A DNA stretch of 35,765 bases from a virus: IMG/VR virus record IMGVR_UViG_3300034064_000769, positions 1-35,765 of that record, one strand, 5' to 3'. Positions 15,753-23,937 of the stretch are shown here, piece after piece (the stretch's first letter is position 1; each line of letters opens with the position of its first letter). The position numbers and the translations under genes are program-made. The notes under the pieces were generated by a model, which worked only from the letters and a program-made list of their open reading frames with translations, searched no databases and was not told where the DNA came from.

Positions 15753-17522
15753 ATGGCAGAACAACAACAAAGTACGTTTTTTCAAAGATTAACAAAACTC
15801 TTTTCTACTCAAGCCGTAGTCAAAATTGACAAGGATGGGAAGAGAAAAGTAGTTGATGTTGATGACAGACAGCAAGGAAGTACTAATTTATTGAACCTTA
15901 GAGATAGGTACACTAAATTACAAAGAGGATTTGCTGGTGACCAAATGGCTGCACAGTCAATGGCATACCATCAAGTTCGTAGAGAATTATTTAGAGATTA
16001 TGATGCTATGGATAATGACCCGATTATATCATCGGCATTAGATATATACTCAGATGAATCTACATTAAAGAATGAATTTGGAGATGTAATTCAAATCAAA
16101 ACTCAAAACGAAAAAGTAAAAGCATTATTAGAAAATCTTTTCTATGATATTTTAAATATTGAATTTAACCTATGGGCATGGACTCGTAATATGGTTAAGT
16201 ATGGTGATTTTTTCCTTTCGGTGGAAATACAACCAGGTAATGGTATTATTAATGTACAACCACTTCCAGTTTATGAAACTGAAAGATTGGAAAATACTGA
16301 CCCAAATAATCCAAACTATGTTAAGTTCAAAGTTAATCATGACCCTATTGGAAAAGGTGAATATGAGAACTATGAAGTAGTACACTTTAGATTATTATCA
16401 GATACCAACTTCTTACCTTATGGTAAGGCAATGATTGAAAATGGTAGAAGAATTTGGAAACAAGTTTCTCTTATGGAAGATGCTATGTTAATTCATAGAA
16501 TTATGAGAGCACCGGATAAGAGAGTTTTCAAAATTGATATTGGTAATATTCCACCAAACGAAGTGGATAACTACATGCAAAAGATTATCAACAAAATGAA
16601 GAAAGTTCCATTTGTTGATAAGAATAGTGGTGATTATAACTTAAAATATAATATCCAAAACTTAACTGAAGATTTCTTCTTACCTGTTAGGGGTGGTGAT
16701 AGTGGTACTCAAATTGATTCATTAGGTGGATTACAATACACAGCTATTGAAGATATTGATTACTTAAAAAACAAATTGTTTGCAGCTCTTAAAATTCCAA
16801 AAGCATATTTGGGGTATGATGAGAATGTAAATGGTAAAGCAACACTTGCTGCAGAAGATGTAAGATTTGCAAGAACGATTGAGAGAATCCAAAGAACATT
16901 GGTATCCGAACTTACTAAATTGGCAATTGTACATTTAGCATCTCAAGGTATCGAAGATGCTGATATGGTTGATTTTGAATTATCATTGGTAAATCCATCT
17001 ACAATCTATGAGCAAGAGAAAGTAAACCTTTGGAGTGAGAAAGTAAGATTAGTTTCTGATATCAATGCATTAAATATGATTTCTAAAGATTGGGCATATG
17101 AAAATATATTCAATATGAGTAAAGATGAGGTAGACCAACAAAAAGCTGGAATGATAAATGACCTCAAAGATAGATTCAGATATAACGCTATTGAAAACGA
17201 AGGAAATGACCCGGCAATGCCACAACAACCAACTGATATCGAAGAAAGTTTGGAAAAACTTAAAACGGAATTAAAGGATGAAGGTGGTAGACCAAGAGAG
17301 GGTAATACTTATGGTAAAGATAAACATCCTTATGGTAGAGACCCATTAGGAGCTAAAGAAAACCAAAAAGCTCTGAAAAGAGAAAGTTCAGCGGTTAGAG
17401 TTAATGCAAATATTGCAAAAGAATACATTAACGGAATATCATCAAAAAAACAAATTATAAAAGAAAAAGTTGACTTTTTAGATGATTCAAATTTGTTAGA
17501 CGAGGAAAAAATTAGTAAATAA
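15753..17522 (+). CDS. gene 20: Portal vertex protein (gp20-like)
   Basis: The start is set at ATG 15753 (589 aa). A longer in-frame start at 15666 would overlap the previous gene and add 29 residues that look like shadow translation; 15753 has an A-rich leader. Family features include YHQVRRELFRDYDAMDNDPI followed by SSALDIYSDEST near 75-105, the clip/stem region with RRIWKQVSLMEDAMLIHRI, PDKRVFKIDIGNIPPNEVDNY, and KIPKAYLGYDENVNGKATLA followed by a helix. T4 gp20 is 524 residues. It forms the dodecameric DNA-entry ring and nucleates prohead assembly. The extended C-terminus (about 530-589) is polar and charged and probably flexible. Confidence 0.93.
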   Translation: MAEQQQSTFFQRLTKLFSTQAVVKIDKDGKRKVVDVDDRQQGSTNLLNLRDRYTKLQRGFAGDQMAAQSMAYHQVRRELFRDYDAMDNDPIISSALDIYSDESTLKNEFGDVIQIKTQNEKVKALLENLFYDILNIEFNLWAWTRNMVKYGDFFLSVEIQPGNGIINVQPLPVYETERLENTDPNNPNYVKFKVNHDPIGKGEYENYEVVHFRLLSDTNFLPYGKAMIENGRRIWKQVSLMEDAMLIHRIMRAPDKRVFKIDIGNIPPNEVDNYMQKIINKMKKVPFVDKNSGDYNLKYNIQNLTEDFFLPVRGGDSGTQIDSLGGLQYTAIEDIDYLKNKLFAALKIPKAYLGYDENVNGKATLAAEDVRFARTIERIQRTLVSELTKLAIVHLASQGIEDADMVDFELSLVNPSTIYEQEKVNLWSEKVRLVSDINALNMISKDWAYENIFNMSKDEVDQQKAGMINDLKDRFRYNAIENEGNDPAMPQQPTDIEESLEKLKTELKDEGGRPREGNTYGKDKHPYGRDPLGAKENQKALKRESSAVRVNANIAKEYINGISSKKQIIKEKVDFLDDSNLLDEEKISK

Positions 17523-17531
17523 ATTAAAACT

Positions 17532-17541
17532 TATATTTATA
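17532..17541 (+). promoter_or_regulatory. Candidate phage late-promoter box (TATATTTATA)
   Basis: Copy of the recurring box, ending 48 nt before the ATG at 17590. It would drive the prohead-core gene cluster. Confidence 0.4.
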
Positions 17542-17589
17542 CACAATGATTACATCGTTTATGAATATATTATTATAGGACAAAAATAA

Positions 17590-18468
17590 ATGAAGAAGGT
17601 AAAACATTCGAAATTTAAGAACACAGGTATTCTATTTGAACTTCTTGTAAGGCAAATTACATTAGAAGTGCTTAATGGAGATGCGACTGAAAAAGCAAAG
17701 CATATTGTTAGAGAATTCTTTTCACCAAAAACTGAATTGAATAAAGAACATAGATTATATGAACTCTTACTAAAGGAGAAATATAAGTCAGAATCCAGAG
17801 CTGAAAAATTTATTGATACAATCAATGAAGCGCATACCCGTATCAATCAAAGTAAATTACAAAGAGAAAAATATAATCTTATTAAGAAGATTAATGAATC
17901 ATTCGATATGGATGATTTCTTATCATCTCCAATAACTAACTATAAAGTATTAGCATCAATATATAAAGTATTTGAAGCTAAGAATATGGTAGATTATGAT
18001 GTTAAAGATATTTTTAATTCTAAAATTACTTTAATTGAAAATATAACATCGAATCAAACAGTAATTGTAGAAAAATCAGATGATGCTCAGAAATTAGTAG
18101 AATCTTATAAAAAACAAGATAAAGATTTAAGATTACTTACCTACAAAATATTAGTAGAAACGTTTAATAAAAAATATTCTAATTTAGATGAAAGTCAAAA
18201 AGAATTATTAAAGCAGTTTATTAATAATATTACCAATACTACTAAATTTAAAGAATACGTTGAGAAGGAAATTCCATCAATAGTAAAAGAATTAAAAGTA
18301 TTACATAAGTCTATCAATGACAAAGTTACTAAAATTAAATTAGCTGAGACTGTATCTGTTTTAAATAAAACTAAAATTGGTAAGACTGTTTCTGATAATC
18401 ACGTATCATCATTAATGATATCATACGAATTAATTAAAGAACTAAAGGGTAGATTAAATGACAAGTAA
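17590..18468 (+). CDS. Probable prohead core protein between portal and protease
   Basis: A 292-residue, Lys-rich, almost entirely helical soluble protein with no signal peptide. Its opening FKNTGILFELLVRQITLEVL is the most distinctive block. In T4 the genes between 20 and 21 encode the small prohead core proteins gp67 and gp68; this protein sits in the same place and, like core proteins, is helical and charged, but it is larger and I see no sequence match to either. It overlaps the next gene by 11 nt. Core/scaffold is the likeliest role from position; the function is not established by sequence. Confidence 0.6.
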   Translation: MKKVKHSKFKNTGILFELLVRQITLEVLNGDATEKAKHIVREFFSPKTELNKEHRLYELLLKEKYKSESRAEKFIDTINEAHTRINQSKLQREKYNLIKKINESFDMDDFLSSPITNYKVLASIYKVFEAKNMVDYDVKDIFNSKITLIENITSNQTVIVEKSDDAQKLVESYKKQDKDLRLLTYKILVETFNKKYSNLDESQKELLKQFINNITNTTKFKEYVEKEIPSIVKELKVLHKSINDKVTKIKLAETVSVLNKTKIGKTVSDNHVSSLMISYELIKELKGRLNDK

Positions 18469-18907
18469 ACTAAGAGAACTAATTGATGAACTTTTAGAAG
18501 AGATTCAGCAAGAGGAGTTAGAGTTAGGTGAAGCAACAACAACTGGTGATGTAGCTGGATACAATACTCCCAATGCATTCAAAGCAACGGATGGTACTGA
18601 TGAAGAAGCTGAACCAGATGATGCAATTACAAAAAGAATAAATCAATCAACTGGATATAAAAAAGTTGATGAAAATCGTTGGCATGAATTAAGAAAAGAT
18701 GAATCCTCTCCAAAACAAAAAATTGGTAGAGGAATTTCTAATGTTAATAGACAACTTTCTGAAATCGAAACATTCCTTGGTTGGTATGGTAAGATTAAAA
18801 ATGAAGGTGATTTAAACTCTGACCAATATTGGAAAAGAACTAAATCAAACTTATTCAGAATAAGAGAGAGATTAAACAATATTGCTACATCAATTAGCAA
18901 ACTATAA
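18458..18907 (+). CDS. Internal head protein candidate with cleavable N-terminal peptide
   Basis: A 149-residue protein. Residues 1-25 (MTSKLRELIDELLEEIQQEE then LELGE) form an amphipathic acidic helix ending at Leu-Gly-Glu25, then Ala26, the same pattern as the predicted capsid-protein cleavage site (LDE, then Ala). A polar stretch follows (ATTTGDVAGYNTPNAFKATD). The C-terminal half is a helical domain (NVNRQLSEIETFLGWYGKIK). It overlaps the preceding gene by 11 nt and lies in the prohead cluster. Together these suggest a protein co-packaged with the core and trimmed by gp21. The role inside the head is unknown. Confidence 0.65.
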   Translation: MTSKLRELIDELLEEIQQEELELGEATTTGDVAGYNTPNAFKATDGTDEEAEPDDAITKRINQSTGYKKVDENRWHELRKDESSPKQKIGRGISNVNRQLSEIETFLGWYGKIKNEGDLNSDQYWKRTKSNLFRIRERLNNIATSISKL

Positions 18908-18922
18908 TAGGAAACCTATACT

Positions 18923-20026
18923 ATGAATATTACTAGAGCAAAACTAAAAGAAACACTTCGTACAATCGTTAATGAGGAATCGGAGTATCAATCATTTTTC
19001 AAAGCCGCATTAGAAAAAGCTGGAAAATCTATCCCATCTATGAGTGATGAGGAAAAGAAAGCATTTTTTGATAAAATCGATGCCACATGGGATGGTAGAG
19101 GTGAAAAGAATGAAGAATTAGTTGGTGGTCAAAAGAAATTAGATGTTGATAAAGATGGTGATATCGGTAGTGATGATTTAGCAGATTTAAGAGCTGGTAA
19201 AAAAGTAGATGAAGCATCATATCCAACTGATTTAAAAATCGGTTCTGTAATATTAGGACAAGGATTCACCCGATTAAAGGGAATAGATGGTGGGAAGTAT
19301 TATAAAGTTGTAGATATGGATAGTATTTCAGCAACATTCGTTCCATCTGATAAAAATGGTAATACAAAGGGTTCAAAAAAAGTAAGACATCGTTTAGGTG
19401 ATATTGATGGTGGTATTAAAACTGCTAAAAGAGGTGATGAAAACGGAATCGTTGTAATCAAAGAATCAGTTAACGAAGCAATTGGTAATGATAAATCAAT
19501 GTTAGCATTGGTAGATATATTATCCAACTCAATGGAATATTATGAGGATGATAGTGATTTTTTACAAGCAGTTAGAGGTGGACAAGGATGGTCTGGTATT
19601 GCAGGTTTTAAAAATAGTAGTTTAATTCCGGTATTTAAATCTATATATAAAAAGTATTGGACAGTATCTCCACAAAATAGAACTAATTGGATTACAAAAA
19701 ATTGGATTAATTGGTTAAAGCCATTTGGATTGGAAGAGAATGTAAATTCTGAAACTGATACATTTAATGAAGCAGCAGACGTTAAAAAAAGATTTATGTT
19801 TGATTTCTATACGGATTCCAATCAAAGAAATACCGAAAGAGAAACAAACTTTTTGGCTACTACATTGGAAAGCGCAATTAAAGCAGCTGAACATATTTGT
19901 AAAGTAACTGGATATGCGTATGTTGAAATATACTACAAAGATTTGTTTTTAGGTAGTATGAAAAAACAAAATGGTTTTAAATTTGTTGAGGGTAGGGGCT
20001 ATCCTAAATTCAAATCAATAAATTAA
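18923..20026 (+). CDS. Multidomain internal head protein candidate with several protease-like sites
   Basis: A 367-residue protein. The N-terminal peptide MNITRAKLKETLRTIVNE ends at Glu18. Further [LIVF]xE, then Ala sites occur between modules: VDE97 before ASYP, VNE185 before AIGN, FNE283 before AADV. Between 19 and 97 there is a helical domain ending in an EF-hand-like calcium loop (DVDKDGDIGSDDLADLRAG). Residues 98-185 form a small beta domain (LKIGSVILGQGFTRLKGIDG). Residues 186-283 are helical with several Trp. Residues 284-367 are a compact alpha/beta domain (YAYVEIYYKDLFLGSMKKQ). The arrangement suggests a precursor cut into about four pieces by the gene 21 protease. I do not recognise the individual domains apart from the calcium-type loop. 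Confidence 0.65.
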   Translation: MNITRAKLKETLRTIVNEESEYQSFFKAALEKAGKSIPSMSDEEKKAFFDKIDATWDGRGEKNEELVGGQKKLDVDKDGDIGSDDLADLRAGKKVDEASYPTDLKIGSVILGQGFTRLKGIDGGKYYKVVDMDSISATFVPSDKNGNTKGSKKVRHRLGDIDGGIKTAKRGDENGIVVIKESVNEAIGNDKSMLALVDILSNSMEYYEDDSDFLQAVRGGQGWSGIAGFKNSSLIPVFKSIYKKYWTVSPQNRTNWITKNWINWLKPFGLEENVNSETDTFNEAADVKKRFMFDFYTDSNQRNTERETNFLATTLESAIKAAEHICKVTGYAYVEIYYKDLFLGSMKKQNGFKFVEGRGYPKFKSIN

Positions 20027-20040
20027 TCCATAAATAATAA

Positions 20041-20046
20041 GAGGAG
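20041..20046 (+). promoter_or_regulatory. Strong Shine-Dalgarno for the prohead protease gene (GAGGAG)
   Basis: GAGGAG lies 5 nt before the ATG at 20052. Most starts in this window have only A-rich leaders, so this purine-rich site stands out. It fixes the start of the protease gene. Confidence 0.6.
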
Positions 20047-20051
20047 CAGAT

Positions 20052-20639
20052 ATGAAAAGCTTAATAATAGAAACGAATTTGTTTAAGGGATTAGTTAACG
20101 AAGATGCCTCTGGTAGAACTATCGTTAAAGGAATCCTACAAAGAGCTGGGGCGGAAAACCAAAATGGTAGAGTATATCCAATGCCAATCTTACAAAGAGA
20201 AGCAAAGAGATATGAAACACTTATCAAAGAAAGACGAGCATTAGGTGAATTAGACCACCCTGATTCGTCTGTAATCAACTTGAAGAACGTATCTCATAAT
20301 GTGAGAGAAATTCATTGGGAAGGTAATGATTTATGTGGTACAGTTGAAATCTTACCAACACCATCTGGAAACATATTAAAAGAATTGTTAAGAGCTGGAA
20401 TCCTATTAGGTATCTCATCAAGAGGTATGGGTTCTACTAGACAATTAGAAGGAAATAAAGTAGAAGTTCAAGAGGACTTTGAATTAATCGGTTGGGATTT
20501 TGTTTCCAATCCATCTACGCATGGTGCATTTATGACACCTATGAACGAATCGGTAGTTAAATCTATTGGTACTGATGTTTGTGGTGAATTTTGTAAAGCA
20601 CAAGATTTAATGAGAGAAATCATAACAGGATTAATATAA
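20052..20639 (+). CDS. gene 21: Prohead maturation protease (gp21-like)
   Basis: A 195-residue serine protease of the T4 gp21/assemblin-like group that cleaves scaffold, capsid and internal proteins during head maturation. The catalytic His is in GELDHPDSS (His69) and the catalytic Ser in GILLGISSRGMG (Ser122 or Ser123), with RTIVKGILQRAGAENQNGRV as the conserved N-terminal strand-loop. GWDFVSNPSTHGAFM is the typical C-terminal core motif. The N-terminus itself ends a short helix at LVNE17, then Asp18, a possible self-cleavage site. It is slightly smaller than T4 gp21 (212 residues). Its stop overlaps the next start by 1 nt. Location between portal and scaffold matches T4. Confidence 0.93.
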   Translation: MKSLIIETNLFKGLVNEDASGRTIVKGILQRAGAENQNGRVYPMPILQREAKRYETLIKERRALGELDHPDSSVINLKNVSHNVREIHWEGNDLCGTVEILPTPSGNILKELLRAGILLGISSRGMGSTRQLEGNKVEVQEDFELIGWDFVSNPSTHGAFMTPMNESVVKSIGTDVCGEFCKAQDLMREIITGLI

Positions 20640-21187
20640 TGAGCAAGAAAAACTTTGACATATACGATTATGTAACAAATAACACCTTTACTTTAAAAGT
20701 AGAACAAAAGGGTGGTAATAACGTATCTAAGGGATATAATGATATTCGTAAAACCAATATCAATGAAGTAAAAATAGTTAATGGTAAATTCAGTATAGCT
20801 GAATCATTAGAAGATAATAGACCATTATCAAACGAAGTTAAAAAACACTTCTTAGAAATTATTTCAACTTATAAAACATTCCAAGAGCAAATGAAAAGAA
20901 ATTCAGATATCGTTGAGGTAGCTGAAACTTTGGGTGGAATCGTAGAAGCTGCTAAAACCCTAACACTTTCTGAAGCTGATGATTGGTTTGATAAAGTAAC
21001 CATCAAAAGAAATATGAGTGAGTTAGATAAAATGGATAAAGCATTTGAAAAGGTTGCAACTGAAGCAAGACAGTTAGATGAGAGATTACATTCACTTTAT
21101 GAAGATATGGGTAACATATTAAATAGATACTATGAAATTTCTGATTTAGATGGTGAAATTGTAAAAGAACGTTTAGGAAAAAAATAA
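20639..21187 (+). CDS. Hypothetical head-cluster protein, helical
   Basis: A 182-residue soluble protein, translationally coupled to the protease gene by a 1-nt overlap (TAATG). Residues 1-80 are mixed with polar loops (VEQKGGNNVSKGYNDIRKTN); the rest is largely helical and charged, probably coiled coil (MDKAFEKVATEARQLDERLH). There is no clear N-terminal cleavage peptide like those of its neighbours. Its position between protease and scaffold suggests a prohead core component or protease partner. No family recognised. Confidence 0.65.
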   Translation: MSKKNFDIYDYVTNNTFTLKVEQKGGNNVSKGYNDIRKTNINEVKIVNGKFSIAESLEDNRPLSNEVKKHFLEIISTYKTFQEQMKRNSDIVEVAETLGGIVEAAKTLTLSEADDWFDKVTIKRNMSELDKMDKAFEKVATEARQLDERLHSLYEDMGNILNRYYEISDLDGEIVKERLGKK

Positions 21188-21189
21188 TT

Positions 21190-22326
21190 ATGAAAGAGCA
21201 ATTAAGAAAAATAGTAAGAGAAACTATGAAAGAATCAGTTCTTTCAGAAATAGAATCAGTAAACGAAGGAAGATACGATGCTGATTTAGATAAAATTGAA
21301 GCAGCAGTTAAAAACGCATCATCATTTATGAACGTTGGTTCTGAATTAAAGAAAATTGGTGTAAAGTATGATTTCTCAACTTCAATGATACCGATGTATA
21401 GAATTAAAGTATCTGGAAACACTATTGCAATTGTAAATAAGAAATATGCAGCTGGTGCAGAAAGAGAAGTTAAAGATATTGCAATTGGATTAATGGAGAA
21501 TATTATTAAAGAATCGTTATCTCCTGAAGTTGCTAAACATATGGGTAGTATTCATAAGGGATTTAAAATGGTAGAAGATGATGGTGCAATGGTTTATGAT
21601 TCACCAAACAATGCTAAAAAAGCAGCAGATTTTTTAAATTCAAAAAAAATAGCAGCATCATTTGATGGTAAATATGTATATTTAGAATCAGTAGTAACTG
21701 AGGCATTCAAACATATCATTCACGTTGATACACCAACTCAAGTAGTTTCTAAACCAGTAGCAGCTCAAATAATGGCATTGGCTAAAAAAGGTATTCGTTC
21801 AAAAGAAATTGGATTGGAGATGGGATTTACTGGTAACGCTAAGTTAGCAGCTGATACATTCCAAAAAGTTAAAAGTAGAATATACTTTGAGCTTGATAAA
21901 AGAGAATCAGTAGTAACTGAAGGTGCTGGTAAAGAAGCAATGGGAATTGCAGCATTAACTGCTACAAGAGGTGATGCGGTTCAAGCCTTTATTGATAAAC
22001 ATAATTTGGATGGTGTAAAACTTTTCAAAAGTATTAAATCAGCAAACTTGCAAGGTAAAATGAATTTTGTTAGTGCATTGGTTGGACACGATGGTAATCC
22101 AAATCAAAGACTTACAATCAAACTTCACCAAAAGAATGAATCGGTAAATGAAGAAGAAATTAGATGGAGCGCAGTTGAAAATGCAATCATTAACTTTTTA
22201 AAAATGAATACAAAGATTTTAGATAAGAGAGTTAAAGATAAAGATACTGATGGTGTTAAGGGGGGATTGCAATCAATCATTGATGGTTTAACCAACGCAC
22301 AAAGAAGTTTAAAATTAAAAAAATAA
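21190..22326 (+). CDS. Multidomain internal head protein candidate with repeated ESV-x-x-E linkers
   Basis: A 378-residue protein. The N-terminal peptide (1-26) is a basic amphipathic helix ending IESVNE26, then Gly27. Three more near-identical linkers separate domains: LESVVTE171 then Ala, RESVVTE244 then Gly, NESVNE321 then Glu. Domains: 27-171 (alpha/beta, perhaps two copies of a small fold; compare VNKKYAAGAEREVKDIAIG and YDSPNNAKKAADFLNSKKIA); 172-244 with a helix-turn-helix look (IMALAKKGIRSKEIGLEMGF); 245-320; and a helical tail 322-378. The linkers match the expected prohead-protease specificity, so this is probably a packaged precursor cut into several fragments. The HTH-like part could bind DNA in the head or after injection; this is inference. 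Confidence 0.65.
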   Translation: MKEQLRKIVRETMKESVLSEIESVNEGRYDADLDKIEAAVKNASSFMNVGSELKKIGVKYDFSTSMIPMYRIKVSGNTIAIVNKKYAAGAEREVKDIAIGLMENIIKESLSPEVAKHMGSIHKGFKMVEDDGAMVYDSPNNAKKAADFLNSKKIAASFDGKYVYLESVVTEAFKHIIHVDTPTQVVSKPVAAQIMALAKKGIRSKEIGLEMGFTGNAKLAADTFQKVKSRIYFELDKRESVVTEGAGKEAMGIAALTATRGDAVQAFIDKHNLDGVKLFKSIKSANLQGKMNFVSALVGHDGNPNQRLTIKLHQKNESVNEEEIRWSAVENAIINFLKMNTKILDKRVKDKDTDGVKGGLQSIIDGLTNAQRSLKLKK

Positions 22327-22349
22327 CTATATTAAAAAACAATTTTATT

Positions 22350-22637
22350 ATGTATATCGATTCTAACAAACATGCGTATGGGCTAGGTGGGGCTCAAATT
22401 ATAAGTGGGTCTAGGCAATTAACAGTTAGTAATGTATATCGTTATAAGACGGTAACAGCTACAGTAACTGACCTTAAATTTAATGCTTCACAAATATCTG
22501 GTTCATTTGGTTTAAATACAATACCAGCTGGAGTAGATGTATTCGGTAGTATAACTGAGATTACACAATCATCTGGTGTAGGTATTGCATATTATGGTAT
22601 ACCTGAATTTAATATAAATACTGGGCAATCGTATTAA
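22350..22637 (+). CDS. Small beta-rich hypothetical protein before the scaffold gene
   Basis: A 95-residue protein rich in Ser, Thr, Gly, Val and Ile with alternating patterns, so likely beta-structured (RQLTVSNVYRYKTVTATVTD). No signal peptide, no Cys. It ends just before a terminator at 22640-22664, making it the last gene of the prohead cluster transcript. Its composition is like that of phage surface or fibre subunits and unlike the helical core proteins around it; a head-decoration role is possible but unsupported by any motif I know. Confidence 0.6.
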   Translation: MYIDSNKHAYGLGGAQIISGSRQLTVSNVYRYKTVTATVTDLKFNASQISGSFGLNTIPAGVDVFGSITEITQSSGVGIAYYGIPEFNINTGQSY

Positions 22638-22639
22638 TA

Positions 22640-22664
22640 AAAGGTGGTTTATCCATCTTTTTTT
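22640..22664 (+). terminator. Rho-independent terminator
   Basis: An 8-bp stem AAAGGTGG / CCATCTTT (one G-U pair) with loop TTTAT, followed by a T run. It lies just after the stop at 22637 and before the scaffold/capsid promoter. Confidence 0.6.
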
Positions 22665-22724
22665 ATGTATTTTAAAAAAAACTAAAGAAAATTATACATT
22701 TTTTATCGTTTTCTAAAAAATATG

Positions 22725-22738
22725 TATATTTATCTTTG
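22725..22738 (+). promoter_or_regulatory. Promoter for scaffold and capsid genes (TATCTTTG overlapping late-type box)
   Basis: TATCTTTG at 22731-22738 matches the Bacteroidota -7 box exactly. It overlaps TATATTTATC (22725-22734), a near copy of the recurring late-type box. No good TTG -33 element is seen at the expected spacing, so the phage box may do part of the work. Transcription would begin near 22745 and give a leader of about 130 nt. Confidence 0.5.
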
Positions 22739-22743
22739 TTAAT

Positions 22744-22840
22744 AACCCATTCTTATGGGTTTATTGGTTAATGAATACTCACCTATATGTGTAGTTACCG
22801 AACAACCAATTCAAAACCAACTACATTGAGGTTCCTCAAA
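22744..22840 (+). promoter_or_regulatory. Structured 5' leader of the scaffold/capsid transcript
   Basis: The gene-free stretch before 22877 contains three inverted repeats: AACCCA/TGGGTT with a 6-nt loop (22744-22761), TGTAGTT (22790-22796) with AACTACA (22819-22825), and TTGAGG/CCTCAA (22826-22839) with only 2 nt between arms. The first would sit at the extreme 5' end of the mRNA and could protect it from decay. Function is inferred; no known riboswitch fold was recognised. Confidence 0.4.
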
Positions 22841-22876
22841 TAACTTCAGAAAATTTTAAAAAACACGGTAAAAGAA

Positions 22877-23899
22877 ATGGCAAATTCAAAATTGTTAAAA
22901 GAAGCAATTGCTGATGCCAAGGCTGTAAGGGAAACCGCTATCGCTAACGCTAAAATCGCATTAGAGGAAGCTTTTACTCCACGTTTACAATCTATCCTAT
23001 CAAGAAAGCTACAAGCTGAAATGGAAGGTGAAGAGGAAGAAACTATGGAAGAAGAGATGGACTCAATGGATTTAGACATGGGTGATGACGAAGAACAAAC
23101 TGCTATGGTAAGCAATGAAGAAGAAGCTACTGATGTTGTTGAAGAAGAGGAAACAGAAATGGACTCTGAAGAAGCAATGGAAGAAGCTGAAGGGTATGAT
23201 GACCCGACTAACGCTGATGACGCATCAATGTCTGAAGAAGATGAGATGGGTGAAGATGAGTTAGATTTAGAAGAAATCATCAGAGAACTTGAAATGGGTA
23301 TGGACTCTGAAGAAGAGGAAGTAACTGAAGAAGAAGAAATGGAAATTGCTCCCGAAGAAGCTCCTGTAGCTGAAGAGGAAGAAATGGAAATGGGTTCTGA
23401 AGAAGAAGCTCCTGTATCTGAAGAAGAAGATGAAATCGACTTAGAGGAAATCCTTAGAGAAATGGGTTACGGGGATGATGAGGAAGTAACTGAAGGTGAA
23501 GAAGAAGTTGTTGATAACTCTGCAGAATTAGAAGCAGAATTAGAAGAAGCTTATTCAGTAATCAAAAAATTACAATCTACAATCAACGAAGTAAACTTAT
23601 TGAACGCAAAATTACTTTACGCTAACAAATTGTTTAGAGGTTATAATTTAACTAACGAGCAAAAAGGTAAAGTTGTAGAAAATCTTGACAGAACAACTTC
23701 TGTTAGAGAAGTAAAATTAGTTTTCGCAACGTTATCAGAATCAATGAACTTTACAGGTACTGAAAGAAAAGCTAAAAGAGCAATCGCTGAAAGCGTAGCA
23801 TCTAAGCCAACTCGTTCAACTGCACCTAAGAAAGAAATCATTTCTGAGAACACAAATCTAATGGCTGCAAGATTCAAAGAACTTGCAAACATTAAATAA
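22877..23899 (+). CDS. gene 22: Prohead scaffold/core protein (gp22-like)
   Basis: A 340-residue scaffold protein directly before the capsid gene, as in T4. The N-terminal part is a charged helix (MANSKLLKEAIADAKAVRET) with a candidate protease site at ALEE31, then Ala32 (AFTPRLQSIL). Residues about 48-215 are extremely acidic, with runs of Glu and Met. The C-terminal part (about 217-340) is a coiled coil followed by LTNEQKGKVVENLDRTTSVR, typical of gp22-type scaffolds. T4 gp22 is 269 residues; the extra length is the acidic tract. It should form the prohead core and be degraded by the gene 21 protease. Codons are more C-ending than in most of the window. Confidence 0.85.
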   Translation: MANSKLLKEAIADAKAVRETAIANAKIALEEAFTPRLQSILSRKLQAEMEGEEEETMEEEMDSMDLDMGDDEEQTAMVSNEEEATDVVEEEETEMDSEEAMEEAEGYDDPTNADDASMSEEDEMGEDELDLEEIIRELEMGMDSEEEEVTEEEEMEIAPEEAPVAEEEEMEMGSEEEAPVSEEEDEIDLEEILREMGYGDDEEVTEGEEEVVDNSAELEAELEEAYSVIKKLQSTINEVNLLNAKLLYANKLFRGYNLTNEQKGKVVENLDRTTSVREVKLVFATLSESMNFTGTERKAKRAIAESVASKPTRSTAPKKEIISENTNLMAARFKELANIK

Positions 23900-23937
23900 T
23901 TTATTTATTAACAAACACATTAAAAAAGAAAAATAAA

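Noticed and set aside
22740-22876. tRNA or known riboswitch in the leader
   Set aside because: Inverted repeats are present, but no cloverleaf, T-loop GGTTCGA-type motif or known aptamer core could be placed.
22846-23280. Minus-strand Ser-rich open frame opposite the scaffold gene
   Set aside because: It is the mirror of Glu/Met codon runs (GAA/GAG/ATG read as TTC/CTC/CAT-type Ser-rich frames) and has no independent start context or family match.
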